From Rodentibacter sp901420285 (GTDB taxonomy: Bacteria; Pseudomonadota; Gammaproteobacteria; Enterobacterales; Pasteurellaceae), in contig NZ_CP162010.1 in NCBI RefSeq assembly GCF_041734645.1, positions 62,001-126,000 of the forward strand: 64,000 bases of DNA, in the 5' to 3' direction. Below, in pieces: positions 7,996-16,832 of this stretch. Within the stretch, counting starts at the first letter, position 1. Each line of letters begins with the position of its first letter. A model generated the notes under the pieces. The model made no database searches. It was not told where the DNA came from and was given only the letters and a program-made list of their open reading frames with translations. A program made the position numbers and the translations under genes.

Positions 7996-9282
7996 ATGGA
8001 AACACTAAATTGGAATAATCTTTCTGCAACAGAGCAACAACAAGCTCTTACCCGCCCTGCGATTTCTGCTTCAAATGAGATTAAAAGTGCGGTGGAAAAT
8101 ATCGTTAAATTTGTGAAACAGGATGGCGATAAGGCGTTGTTTGAACTCACGGAGAAATTCGACAAAATCAAACTCGATAGCTTGATCGTGACTCCACAAC
8201 AAATTGCGGAGGCGACGGCGCGTATTCCTGAGCCGTTAAAACAGGCAATTCAGAATGCCAAGCGCAATATCACGGCCTTTCACGAAGCACAGAAACCACA
8301 GGCGGTGGATATCGAAACCCAGCCTGGTGTCCGTTGTCAGGTGGTGACGCGCCCGATTAATCGTGTCGGTTTATACATTCCGGGTGGTTCCGCGCCGTTA
8401 TTTTCTACGGTGCTGATGCTTGCCATTCCGGCGAAAATCGCAGGTTGTAAGAAAATCGTGCTGTGTTCACCGCCACCAATTGCGGATGAAATTCTTTACG
8501 CTGCCAATCTGTGTGGCGTGCAAACCATTTATGCGGTGGGCGGTGCGCAAGCGGTGGTGGCGATGGCGTTAGGTACGCAAAGCGTGGCGAAGGTGGATAA
8601 AATTTTCGGGCCGGGTAATGCCTTTGTGACAGAAGCCAAACGCCAAGTCAGCCAAATGATTAACGGTGCCAACATCGATATGCCGGCAGGGCCATCGGAA
8701 GTGTTGGTGATTGCGGATGAACAGGCGGATCCTGAATTCGTTGCCTCCGATTTGCTTTCCCAAGCGGAACACGGTGCAGATTCGCAAGTGATTTTGGTCA
8801 CGCCGAGCGAAACGCTGGCAAAACAGACCGCACTTTGTGTGGAACAACAGCTTGCCCAACTGCCTCGTGCAGACATCGCCCGCAAAGCGTTGTCCCACAG
8901 TCGTATTCTGATCGCTGAAGATTTGGCGCAATGTGTTGCCATCAGCAATGAATACGCGCCGGAACATTTAATCGTACAAACGCAAAACGCCCGTGAATTA
9001 CTGCCTCAACTGGATAATGCCGGTTCTATTTTCCTCGGCGCTTATTCGCCGGAAAGCATGGGCGATTACGCCAGCGGCACCAATCACGTTCTGCCAACCT
9101 ACGGCTACACGCGCACCTATTCCAGCCTTGGCTTGGCGGATTTCAGCAAACGCATGACCGTGCAGGAACTCACCCCGCAAGGCTTCAAAGAATTGGCCGA
9201 AACTGTGGAATTGATGGCGCAGGCGGAACAGCTGGATGCGCACAAAATGGCAGTGAGTTTGAGATTAGCGAAGTTGCAATAA
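7996..9282 (+). CDS. hisD: Histidinol dehydrogenase
   Basis: A 428-aa zinc enzyme that oxidises L-histidinol to histidine with two NAD, the last two steps of the pathway. Motifs include the FGPGNAFVTEAKRQV segment, DMPAGPSEVLVIAD and the zinc/catalytic HGADSQ and APEHL regions. AAGGAAG lies before the ATG. It is 75 bases after hisG and 12 bases before hisC, in the same transcription unit. Confidence 0.96.
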   Translation: METLNWNNLSATEQQQALTRPAISASNEIKSAVENIVKFVKQDGDKALFELTEKFDKIKLDSLIVTPQQIAEATARIPEPLKQAIQNAKRNITAFHEAQKPQAVDIETQPGVRCQVVTRPINRVGLYIPGGSAPLFSTVLMLAIPAKIAGCKKIVLCSPPPIADEILYAANLCGVQTIYAVGGAQAVVAMALGTQSVAKVDKIFGPGNAFVTEAKRQVSQMINGANIDMPAGPSEVLVIADEQADPEFVASDLLSQAEHGADSQVILVTPSETLAKQTALCVEQQLAQLPRADIARKALSHSRILIAEDLAQCVAISNEYAPEHLIVQTQNARELLPQLDNAGSIFLGAYSPESMGDYASGTNHVLPTYGYTRTYSSLGLADFSKRMTVQELTPQGFKELAETVELMAQAEQLDAHKMAVSLRLAKLQ

Positions 9283-9294
9283 GAGGAAAACGAC

Positions 9295-10353
9295 ATGACA
9301 ATCACAACATTATCCCGACAAAACGTACAAGTGCTTACGCCCTATCAATCCGCCCGCAAACTGGGTGGCAACGGCACGATTTGGCTGAATGCAAACGAAT
9401 ATCCCACTTCGCCAACGTTTCAACTTTCGGGCAAAGATTTAAACCGCTATCCAGAACCGCAACCGCAAGCGGTGGTGCAAGGGTATGCCAATTACGCCGG
9501 CGTACAGCCTGAAAATGTGTTGGTGACTCGTGGTGGCGATGAAGGCATTGAGTTGATTATTCGAGCGTTTTGCGAGCCAAACCAAGACGCCATTTTGTTC
9601 TGCCCGCCTACGTATGGCATGTACGCCGTGAGTGCAGAAACGGCAGGTGTAGCGTGCAAAACCGTACCATTAACGGCAGATTTTCAACTAAATCTTGCCG
9701 AAATTAAACAGCAGCTAGAAGGCGTGAAAGTCGTCTTTGTGTGTAGCCCGAACAACCCGACAGGCAATTTACTTAAACGGTCGGATTTGCTTGAGCTTTT
9801 ACAATTTACTGCCGGCAAAGCCATTGTGGTGGTGGATGAAGCCTACATCGAATTTTGTCCTGAAGCGACACTCGCAAAAGAGCTGCAAAATTACCCCCAC
9901 TTAGCCATTATTCGTACCCTTTCCAAAGCCTTTGCCTTGGCAGGATTGCGTTGCGGTTTTGTGTTAGCCAATGCGGTGCTAATTCAAATTCTCAGCAAAG
10001 TGATTGCCCCTTATCCCATCCCGGTACCAAGCGCCGACATTGCGGAACAAGCCTTGCAGGCACAGAATATCGCCCTTGTACAAGCCCGCGCACAGGAGAT
10101 CTTAACCAATCGGCAGTGGTTTGCTAAAGCGCTTTCCACCTTACCTCAAGTGGAAAAAGTCTACGACAGCGCAGCCAATTATTTGCTTATAAAATGCCAA
10201 GATGGTGAGCGCGTTTTCAAGGCATTGTGGGAACAAGGCATTATCCTACGCGATCAAAACAAGGCGTTAAATTTGCAAAATTGCATTCGGATTACGGTGG
10301 GGACGAAGGAGGAGAATGAGAGAGTGGTGGAGGCGATTGCCATACTAAAATAA
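9295..10353 (+). CDS. hisC: Histidinol-phosphate aminotransferase
   Basis: A 352-aa class-I/II PLP enzyme that transfers an amino group from glutamate to imidazole-acetol phosphate. The PLP lysine sits in TLSKAFALAGLRCGF, and the N-terminal WLNANEYP and CSPNNPTGN motifs are present. GAGGAAAAC precedes the start. The gene contains one copy of CAATGCGGTGCT (about 9969), read as Asn-Ala-Val-Leu. A paired hairpin repeat element separates it from hisB. Confidence 0.95.
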   Translation: MTITTLSRQNVQVLTPYQSARKLGGNGTIWLNANEYPTSPTFQLSGKDLNRYPEPQPQAVVQGYANYAGVQPENVLVTRGGDEGIELIIRAFCEPNQDAILFCPPTYGMYAVSAETAGVACKTVPLTADFQLNLAEIKQQLEGVKVVFVCSPNNPTGNLLKRSDLLELLQFTAGKAIVVVDEAYIEFCPEATLAKELQNYPHLAIIRTLSKAFALAGLRCGFVLANAVLIQILSKVIAPYPIPVPSADIAEQALQAQNIALVQARAQEILTNRQWFAKALSTLPQVEKVYDSAANYLLIKCQDGERVFKALWEQGIILRDQNKALNLQNCIRITVGTKEENERVVEAIAILK

Positions 10354-10363
10354 TGCTAAAAAA

Positions 10364-10542
10364 ACTCCCCTCTTTAGCAAAGAGGGGCAGGGGGAGATTT
10401 GTTCGCTTCGCTCACACTCCGTGCTGTTGCTAAAGCAACGTTCAAACGCAAGCGTTTGTGGCAGAAGTGAAAATTAGCTCATACGAAAATTTAAACATCG
10501 CAATCAAATCTCCCCTACCCCTCTTTTCTAAAGAGGGGGATC
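10364..10542. repeat. Paired hairpin repeat (BIME-like), copy A, between hisC and hisB
   Basis: Two arms of about 38 bases in inverted orientation: the left arm (10364-10401) begins CTCCCCTCTTTAGCAAAGAG and the right arm (10505-10542) is its near complement. Each arm holds its own GC hairpin (CCCCTCTTT/AAAGAGGGG). A near-identical pair lies between hisH and hisA. No reading frame is interrupted, but the element extends the hisB frame upstream spuriously. Confidence 0.85.
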
Positions 10543-10580
10543 GGATCACGAGTTTATATACATTGATAGAGGAAAAAACC

Positions 10581-11669
10581 ATGCAACCCACCCTTTTCAT
10601 CGACCGCGACGGCACTCTGATTGACGAACCGAAAACCGATTTTCAGATCGATAGTCTGGAAAAACTGAAATTTGAGCCGAACGTGATTCCCGCGCTGCTC
10701 AAGCTCAAAGGCAAATACCGTTTTGTAATGGTGTCCAATCAAGACGGGCTAGGCACGGATTCTTTCCCGCAAGAAGATTTCGACAAACCGCACGATGCCA
10801 TGATGGCGCTGTTTAAATCGCAAGGCATTGAATTTGACGAGGTGCTGATTTGCCCGCACAAACCGGAAGATAACTGCGCTTGTCGCAAACCCAAAACCAA
10901 ACTTTTGAAAAAATATATCGACAAAAAATTGTTCGATCCTGACCGTTCTTTTGTCATTGGCGATCGCGCCACCGACGTGCAATTGGCGGAAAACCTTGGC
11001 ATTCGCGCGCTGCAATATCACCCTGAAAAATTAAACTGGGATCTGATTGCAGAAAAATTGCTCTGTGAGCCCGTTAGCAACATCGGCAACCGCCCGCCGC
11101 GTTACGCAGAAGTCGTCCGTAAAACCAAAGAAACGGACATCAAAGTTCAAGTATGGCTAGACGAAACGGGCATGAACCAAATCAGCACGGGCGTGGGCTT
11201 TTTTGACCACATGCTGGATCAAATCGCTACCCACGGTGGTTTTCGTATGAATGTCACTTGTAAAGGCGACTTACACATTGACGAACACCACACCGTGGAA
11301 GACTCAGCCCTCGCGATCGGCACCGCATTGAAACAAGCTATCGGTGACAAACGCGGCATCGCCCGCTTTGGATTCGTGTTGCCAATGGACGAATGCAAAG
11401 CAGAATGCGCTTTGGATTTATCCGGTCGCCCGTGGATCAAATTCAGTGCCAAATTCAAACGGGATAAGGTGGGTGATTTTAGCACCGAACTTACCGAACA
11501 CTTTTTCCAATCTCTCGCCTTTTCACTGCTTGCGACATTGCATTTAAAAGCGACCGGTGACAACGACCACCACAAAATTGAGAGTTTGTTTAAGGTATTT
11601 GGGAGAACGTTAAGACAGGCGATTCGGATTGAGGGGGAGGAGTTGCCGAGTTCAAAGGGCGTCTTATAG
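10581..11669 (+). CDS. hisB: Bifunctional histidinol-phosphatase / imidazoleglycerol-phosphate dehydratase
   Basis: A 362-aa fusion protein. Residues 1-165 are a HAD phosphatase (FIDRDGTLIDEP, zinc-binding CPHKPEDNCACRKPK loop) that dephosphorylates histidinol phosphate; the rest is IGP dehydratase with the metal-binding DEHHTVEDSA and DNDHHKIESLFK motifs. The ATG at 10581 is chosen because the upstream extension is derived from the repeat element. Last gene of the first his block; in related species hisH follows directly, but here tRNA genes and about 6 kb intervene. Confidence 0.96.
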   Translation: MQPTLFIDRDGTLIDEPKTDFQIDSLEKLKFEPNVIPALLKLKGKYRFVMVSNQDGLGTDSFPQEDFDKPHDAMMALFKSQGIEFDEVLICPHKPEDNCACRKPKTKLLKKYIDKKLFDPDRSFVIGDRATDVQLAENLGIRALQYHPEKLNWDLIAEKLLCEPVSNIGNRPPRYAEVVRKTKETDIKVQVWLDETGMNQISTGVGFFDHMLDQIATHGGFRMNVTCKGDLHIDEHHTVEDSALAIGTALKQAIGDKRGIARFGFVLPMDECKAECALDLSGRPWIKFSAKFKRDKVGDFSTELTEHFFQSLAFSLLATLHLKATGDNDHHKIESLFKVFGRTLRQAIRIEGEELPSSKGVL

Positions 11670-11858
11670 TTACTACTAATAATTGTAGAATGCGAAGATT
11701 GGCATCGTCGGTTCTTTAATGGCAAAAAATAGCGTTTAAAATAGCCGTATTTTATTTGCACGATCTGCAGAGAAAATATTCAAACAAGCTTCCTTTTTCA
11801 AAAAAGAGTTTGACATATTGCTAAAAAAACGTATCATACCGCCTCACAAACTGGTTGT

Positions 11859-11952
11859 GGTGAGATGGCCGAGTAGGCTGAAGGCGCTCCCCTGCTAAGG
11901 GAGTATGGGGTCAAAAACTCCATCGAGGGTTCGAATCCCTCTCTCACCGCCA
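11859..11952 (+). tRNA. tRNA-Ser (GCT)
   Basis: A 94-base class-II tRNA with long variable arm, anticodon GCT in CCCTGCTAAGGG, T-loop GGTTCGAATCC and encoded CCA end. Reads AGC/AGU codons. First of three tandem tRNA genes behind hisB. Confidence 0.97.
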
Positions 11953-11972
11953 TTTGTAATTTTATTTATACT

Positions 11973-12049
11973 GCACCCGTAGCTCAGCTGGATAGAGTAC
12001 TCGGCTACGAACCGAGCGGTCAGAGGTTCGAATCCTCTCGGGTGCGCCA
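11973..12049 (+). tRNA. tRNA-Arg (ACG), copy 1
   Basis: A 77-base cloverleaf with acceptor GCACCCG/CGGGTGC, anticodon ACG in CGGCTACGAACCG, and CCA encoded. The A34 is normally edited to inosine by TadA. T-stem AGAGG/CCTCT. Confidence 0.97.
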
Positions 12050-12104
12050 TTTTAGAACGGCTCTATCTTCCTAAATGGTCACGGATAACTAAAATACCAA
12101 CTAC

Positions 12105-12181
12105 GCACCCGTAGCTCAGCTGGATAGAGTACTCGGCTACGAACCGAGCGGTCAAAGGTTCGAATCCTTTCGGGTGCGCCA
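12105..12181 (+). tRNA. tRNA-Arg (ACG), copy 2
   Basis: Identical to copy 1 except for a compensated T-stem change (AAAGG/CCTTT in place of AGAGG/CCTCT), so pairing is preserved. Tandem duplicate 55 bases downstream. Confidence 0.97.
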
Positions 12182-12231
12182 ACTTCTCTCCTTTATCTAC
12201 TTCCTAATTCATTAGTTTTAAAAGCATCGGT

Positions 12232-12921
12232 TTAACTCCAGTGTTCTTCCCGATCATCAATGTTTTTCAATAGATAATTACCTTCCGCGTCTGTTAGACT
12301 GCGAAACCCGACATTTGTAATTTTGTAAGGATATTGTGTGCGATAAATATAATTGTCGTGGTGATGCCCGTGGAAAATATGTTTTACGCCCATTTTCCGG
12401 GCGAGATCATTAATGACTTGGAAGCCCATTGGATGCGGTTTCGGCGCTTCGTGACAGATCAACACATCCGCTTGTTTATTTTCAAGAACTTCAATATCGG
12501 AAGGAAAAATTGATGTGCGGTGGCGCAACGGTACGCCACCGTGCCAGATTTTTTCTTGTGGACTGTATTGACAGTAATGAATCGGATCGAAAAACATCGG
12601 ACGATTCGGCGGCATCCAGATTTGTCCTCGAAACACGCCGCCCAAGCCCGCAATGCGGGTGCCCTGAATATTTTCAATACGATTATGCAAATTACGGGTT
12701 TTCCATTGCGTTCCCCAAATCGCTTCAAAGGCGGCAACGGTTTTGCTGTCATGATTGCCGTGAATGAACCAAATATCGCAATATTGTGCTAGTTTATCCA
12801 ATGCGTCCGGCGAAGAAAGTTGCAAGTCGCCCAGAATAATCAAGGCAACCTTCTCATTTTGCTGCACGAAAGGATAGAGGTGGTCGTAATTTCCGTGCGG
12901 ATCGCCTGCATATAAAATCAT
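12232..12921 (-). CDS. Calcineurin-like metallophosphoesterase
   Basis: A 229-aa cytoplasmic phosphoesterase. The metal-binding motif series is complete: GDPHG at the N-terminus, GDLQ, GNHD, and GHHHDN near the C-terminus. There is no signal peptide. It begins one base after the nadR stop, so it is co-transcribed with nadR and may act on a nucleotide or NAD-related phosphate; the substrate is not shown by sequence. Confidence 0.75.
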   Translation of the reverse strand: MILYAGDPHGNYDHLYPFVQQNEKVALIILGDLQLSSPDALDKLAQYCDIWFIHGNHDSKTVAAFEAIWGTQWKTRNLHNRIENIQGTRIAGLGGVFRGQIWMPPNRPMFFDPIHYCQYSPQEKIWHGGVPLRHRTSIFPSDIEVLENKQADVLICHEAPKPHPMGFQVINDLARKMGVKHIFHGHHHDNYIYRTQYPYKITNVGFRSLTDAEGNYLLKNIDDREEHWS

Positions 12922-12922
12922 C

Positions 12923-14029
12923 TTATTTGCTTTTCAAAATGCTTGGACCGTTTCGTAAACCGTCCAATTCTTCTTCGTTTAACACTTTTTCGATCACCGA
13001 TTTCACTTGGTTATAACGATCCAAATAACTTGGCGACTCAATTTCAATATAAGGCACTTTGTATTTATCCAATAATTTTTTTAATAATTGTTGGAATTGT
13101 TGGCGTTGTTTTTGCGAACCTAAACTGCGTAAACCGTCATCCACCCATTTCGTGTTGTTTTTTAGCAAAATGGTCACATCAAATGGATATTCTTTGATCA
13201 TTGAATCCAAAAACGGATGAGCTTTGCCCTCGTACTGAATACAAAACGCTTGAGTAGTGATGAAATCCGTGTCGATAAAGGCAATTTTATGCGCATGGCG
13301 TACTGCGTAATCAATGTAACGCTGATGCCCTAGCGCCATTTGCGGATAATCGGAATATTGCATTGCCTGCTCATCGCCGCCGAGCTTTTCAAATACAAAC
13401 TCGCGTCCATATTCCCAAGCGGAAGTGGTATTAAAAACCGCTGCCAGTTTATTCACTAAGACGCTTTTACCGCTGCTTTCGCCGCCTAAAATCGCCACGG
13501 TTTTTGCAAAAAACGGACGCACTTCTTTCGGGATAAATTTCCAATATTGAAACGGTGTAGTGCGAATTTTTGTGGCAGATACGTTAAAGAATGTACGATC
13601 CGGATCCACTAACGAAACTTCCAAACCTAAATATTGCTCGTAAGGCGCCTTGTCTTGCGGTTCGCTACTGAATACGACAGATGGCTGAACACCTTTTTCG
13701 TAGAACAACGTTTTTACCGCCTCACTCCAAGATTGCCAGCCGTTCGGATAGCTCGGAATGCCGTCTTCAATTAAATGGTGAATGAAAATTTGATTTTTCT
13801 GATATTTAAAAATCTGCTGCATCCAACGCAAGCGATCTTGCACCGTCGGCATACGTTTCATTTTGCTATCGTAAAACAATTTTAAATCGCGCTCGGTATC
13901 GCTGCAGACAATCACATGCAGTTCATCCACTTTACTGAATGCCTCATAAATCATATTAATATGGCCGGTATGCACGGGATAAAATTTGCCAAAAATTACG
14001 CCGATTTTTTTTTCTTTCGTTGCTGACAT
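12923..14029 (-). CDS. nadR: NadR: NMN adenylyltransferase / nicotinamide riboside kinase
   Basis: A 368-aa bifunctional NAD salvage enzyme. The first half is a nucleotidyltransferase (GVIFGKFYPVHTGH at 10-23, NVSATKIR near 150); the second is a kinase with Walker A GGESSGKS at 182-189. Nicotinamide riboside is phosphorylated to NMN and adenylylated to NAD. The N-terminal HTH repressor domain of enterobacterial NadR is absent, as known for Haemophilus. Together with lipoprotein e(P4) (hel, 56.4 kb), this forms the family's periplasm-to-cytoplasm NAD scavenging route. Confidence 0.94.
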   Translation of the reverse strand: MSATKEKKIGVIFGKFYPVHTGHINMIYEAFSKVDELHVIVCSDTERDLKLFYDSKMKRMPTVQDRLRWMQQIFKYQKNQIFIHHLIEDGIPSYPNGWQSWSEAVKTLFYEKGVQPSVVFSSEPQDKAPYEQYLGLEVSLVDPDRTFFNVSATKIRTTPFQYWKFIPKEVRPFFAKTVAILGGESSGKSVLVNKLAAVFNTTSAWEYGREFVFEKLGGDEQAMQYSDYPQMALGHQRYIDYAVRHAHKIAFIDTDFITTQAFCIQYEGKAHPFLDSMIKEYPFDVTILLKNNTKWVDDGLRSLGSQKQRQQFQQLLKKLLDKYKVPYIEIESPSYLDRYNQVKSVIEKVLNEEELDGLRNGPSILKSK

Positions 14030-14140
14030 GGCTGACCTTTTGTCACATAAGAATGAATGCCGACTATTGTAGGCGAAATAGGCGGATTTTTCACGTTCTG
14101 ATTTTTCTGAAGGGAGATTTTACGCTATACTGAGCGCGCA

Positions 14141-14406
14141 TTCTCAGGGCAGGGTGAAATTCCCTACCGGTGGTGACAGCCCACGAGCGTTTGGAAAATA
14201 ATGGGTATTTTGGCTTATTGCCTTCACCTTCTTCGTTTGAAGAAAAAAGCTTATTCAGTGACGAAAGGAATAAAATGGAAGTGCGAAATAGCACCGCATT
14301 GAAATGCCTACCACTGCGTACAGCGGCAAAAAGCGACACGTTTTCCAAAGACAGCAGATTTGGTGAAATTCCAAGGCCGACAGTAAAGTCTGGATGAAAG
14401 AGAATA
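14141..14406 (+). promoter_or_regulatory. FMN riboswitch (RFN element) upstream of ribB
   Basis: The conserved RFN blocks appear in order: TCAGGGCAGGGTGAAATTCC, CTACCGGTGGT, AGCCCACGAGCG, then GACAGCAGATTTGGTGAAAT, CAAGGCCGACAGT and AAAGTCTGGATGAAAGAGA. About 160 bases separate the two halves, a long variable arm that holds a copy of AGCACCGCATTG (14292-14303). FMN binding should repress ribB. Confidence 0.93.
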
Positions 14407-14409
14407 AAG

Positions 14410-14439
14410 CGGATTGGCTTGCCAACCCGTTCTTTTTAT
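14410..14439 (+). terminator. Possible expression-platform terminator of the FMN riboswitch
   Basis: CGGATTGG and CCAACCCG form an eight-pair stem with one mismatch, followed by TTCTTTTTATTT, directly after the aptamer and about 55 bases before ribB. Formation in the FMN-bound state would stop transcription. Confidence 0.55.
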
Positions 14440-14494
14440 TTGCATTTCTCAGCCCTGATTCTGGTTAATTTTAAAGCGACAAAAGGAAATTACG

Positions 14495-15142
14495 ATGAAT
14501 CAGTCAATTTTATCCCCGTTCGGCAATAATGCCGAAGAACGCGTGCTTAACGCAATCAATGCCTTCAAAAGCGGCAACGGCGTGCTTGTATTAGATGATG
14601 AAGATCGCGAAAACGAAGGTGATTTAATCTTCCCGGCCGAAACCATTACGAAGGAACAAATGGCGCAACTTATTCGTTACGGCAGCGGTATTGTATGTTT
14701 GTGCATTACCGACGAACGTTGCCGACAACTTGATTTACCGCCGATGGTGGAACATAACAACAGCGTAAACAGAACCGCATTCACAGTGACGATCGAGGCG
14801 GCAAAGGGGGTTTCTACCGGTGTATCCGCGGCGGATCGCGTGACGACGATTCAAACCGCAATCGCCGACAATGCGGTGCCGGCGGATTTACATCGTCCGG
14901 GACATGTTTTCCCGCTTCGCGCCGCTAATGACGGCGTATTAACGCGTCGCGGTCACACCGAAGCTTCCGTTGATCTGGCCCGCCTTGCCGGTTTTAAGCC
15001 AGCCGGTGTAATTTGTGAAATCACTAACGACGACGGCACGATGGCGCGTGCGCCTGAAATCGTGGCATTCGCCCGAAAGTCAGGTTATTCGGTGCTGACC
15101 ATTGAAGACTTAGTGGCGTATCGTTTGGCGCATAAGGTTTAG
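14495..15142 (+). CDS. ribB: 3,4-dihydroxy-2-butanone-4-phosphate synthase
   Basis: A 215-aa enzyme that makes the four-carbon precursor of riboflavin from ribulose-5-phosphate. The catalytic acidic loop DDEDRENEGD is at about residues 33-42 and the RPGHVFPLRA motif follows later. It is the stand-alone RibB form without a GTP cyclohydrolase II domain. AAGGAAAT precedes the ATG. It follows an FMN riboswitch, so flavin feedback is expected. Convergent with fabR (38-base gap). Confidence 0.96.
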   Translation: MNQSILSPFGNNAEERVLNAINAFKSGNGVLVLDDEDRENEGDLIFPAETITKEQMAQLIRYGSGIVCLCITDERCRQLDLPPMVEHNNSVNRTAFTVTIEAAKGVSTGVSAADRVTTIQTAIADNAVPADLHRPGHVFPLRAANDGVLTRRGHTEASVDLARLAGFKPAGVICEITNDDGTMARAPEIVAFARKSGYSVLTIEDLVAYRLAHKV

Positions 15143-15180
15143 GTTAAGCCGGTACGGGAGCAAATCGGAGTGGCAATGGG

Positions 15181-15807
15181 TTACTTATGTTGCGTATGTT
15201 TTTCTTTATGGGCGGCGAAGTCAGCGCCTTTTGCGATCATCCGTAACTGTAGAATGACGCGTTGTTTAAGTTGATCCCGTTCCGATTTATTCATATCCAA
15301 CGCATTGGCGCCGGCAGTAAAAACAATGGTGACGATGCCTTCTGCTTGTACGTAAGAAATATATTGAGAGTAACCGTTTTTCTGGGCGATATATTCCGCC
15401 AGTTCGTCCACAAAATGTTTGATTTCTCGTGCGGCGGCGGTGCGAAACGCTTGGGAGGTGCCGGAGCTTTCACGCAGTAATAAGCGAAAGATATTAGGAC
15501 TATTGGTGATAAATTCAAAAAAGGTGCCCACCGAAACGGCAATTACACTGCCGCCTGCATCAATACGTTTGCGCGCTTGGCGCATGAGTTGGCGCAACAT
15601 CAAACCGGCTTCGTCCACCATTTCCAAACCGAGCTCGTCCATATCACCGAAATGACGATAAAAAGAAGTTGGCGCAATACCGGCTTCACGCGCCACTTCA
15701 CGTAAACTTAAATTAGAAAAACTTTTTTCCGCGCTAAGTTGATTGAACGCCGCATCTACAAGGGCACGGCGGGTTTTTTCTTTTTGGATTGCACGAACAC
15801 CGGCCAT
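15181..15807 (-). CDS. fabR: Fatty-acid regulator FabR (TetR family)
   Basis: A 208-aa TetR-family repressor. The N-terminal helix-turn-helix (LSLREVAREAGIAPTSFYRHF, about residues 35-55) and overall sequence match FabR/YijC, which represses unsaturated fatty-acid genes (fabA, fabB) in response to the acyl-ACP pool. It overlaps the oxyR stop by one base (TAATG), indicating an oxyR-fabR operon, the same order known in enterobacteria and other Pasteurellaceae. Confidence 0.88.
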   Translation of the reverse strand: MAGVRAIQKEKTRRALVDAAFNQLSAEKSFSNLSLREVAREAGIAPTSFYRHFGDMDELGLEMVDEAGLMLRQLMRQARKRIDAGGSVIAVSVGTFFEFITNSPNIFRLLLRESSGTSQAFRTAAAREIKHFVDELAEYIAQKNGYSQYISYVQAEGIVTIVFTAGANALDMNKSERDQLKQRVILQLRMIAKGADFAAHKEKHTQHK

Positions 15808-16712
15808 TATTTTTCTCCCGCAAGAATAGACTTCACCGCAGATCCGACCGCATTGGCGACGCGTTCATAGCGGTTCCGTAATGGTGAACCGGGTCGGTAC
15901 ACGAGAGCGATAGAACGAGTAGGTTCCGGGGAGTAGCAAGGAATATATTTTACTCCCTTACGTGAGCCTTCATTTAATACTGCAAGCTCGGGCATAAACG
16001 TCATTCCTGCATTGGCGGCTACCATATTACGTAAGGTTTCTAAGCTGGTTGCCTGATAATGCGAATTTTCTTTTGCACCGGCGGCGAAACAGTAATCCAT
16101 GGTTTGATTACGCAAACAATGGCCATCGTCCAACATGAGCATTTCTTGTCCTTTAAGTTGATTCATCGAAATTTTTTCTTCTTTTGACCAAGGGTGGGCT
16201 TCCGAAACGGCCAGCAGCATTTTTTCGTTGAAAATCGGTACTTCGATAAAAGGTTCGGTTTCTTGAACGCGGGCTAAAATCGCACAATCCAATCGGCCGG
16301 TTTCAAGTTGTTCTAGCAGTTGGCTGGTTTGCGCTTCGTAAAGAAAAATTTCCAAATCCGGGAAAGATTCTTTTAAAGTCGGTACGATGTAAGGCAGTAA
16401 ATAAGGCCCCAGTGTCGGGATTAGACCGATATGTAACGGGCCGGTCATTTCTTTGCCTTGATTGCTCGCCATTTCTTTTAATAATTTCACTTCGCGCAAT
16501 ACGGTACGGGCCTGTTCCACAAGTAACATACCGGATTGAGTAAATAATACTTTGCGGCTGGTGCGTTCTAATAAAATAATGCCGAGTTCATCTTCTAATT
16601 TGCGGATTTGGCCGCTCAAAGTCGGTTGGCTGACATTACAAGAGTCCGCCGCGCGGCGGAAATGCTTATGTTCTGATAGCGCTACTAAGTATTCTAAATC
16701 GCGAATGTTCAT
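15807..16712 (-). CDS. oxyR: Hydrogen-peroxide sensor OxyR (LysR family)
   Basis: A 301-aa LysR-type activator. The N-terminal winged HTH is followed by the sensor domain with the redox pair Cys199 and Cys208 exactly in place (GHCLRNQTMDYC); peroxide forms a disulfide between them. It is divergent from the peroxiredoxin-glutaredoxin gene and shares with it an operator-like site at 16724-16760, which suggests autoregulation and activation of the neighbour. Confidence 0.95.
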   Translation of the reverse strand: MNIRDLEYLVALSEHKHFRRAADSCNVSQPTLSGQIRKLEDELGIILLERTSRKVLFTQSGMLLVEQARTVLREVKLLKEMASNQGKEMTGPLHIGLIPTLGPYLLPYIVPTLKESFPDLEIFLYEAQTSQLLEQLETGRLDCAILARVQETEPFIEVPIFNEKMLLAVSEAHPWSKEEKISMNQLKGQEMLMLDDGHCLRNQTMDYCFAAGAKENSHYQATSLETLRNMVAANAGMTFMPELAVLNEGSRKGVKYIPCYSPEPTRSIALVYRPGSPLRNRYERVANAVGSAVKSILAGEK

Positions 16713-16723
16713 GGTGTTTCCTT

Positions 16724-16760
16724 ATAGAAAAATTCAATCAATAGTATAGAATTAATTGAT
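16724..16760. promoter_or_regulatory. OxyR operator between oxyR and the peroxiredoxin gene
   Basis: Four tetramers ATAG, CAAT, ATAG, TGAT are spaced by exactly seven bases, fitting the OxyR pattern ATAG-N7-CTAT-N7-ATAG-N7-CTAT. It overlaps a perfect inverted repeat CAATCAAT...ATTGATTG. A TATAAT box at 16784-16789 downstream fits activation of the peroxiredoxin gene. Confidence 0.7.
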
Positions 16761-16832
16761 TGTAACTATATCATAAGTTTCATTATAATCCAGCCCGCAA
16801 GTAAAACTTCACCTCAAATTAAGGAGAAAAAT

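Noticed and set aside
11859..12181. tRNA cluster as an integration site of a mobile element
   Set aside because: No integrase, no flanking direct repeat of a tRNA end and only housekeeping genes follow.
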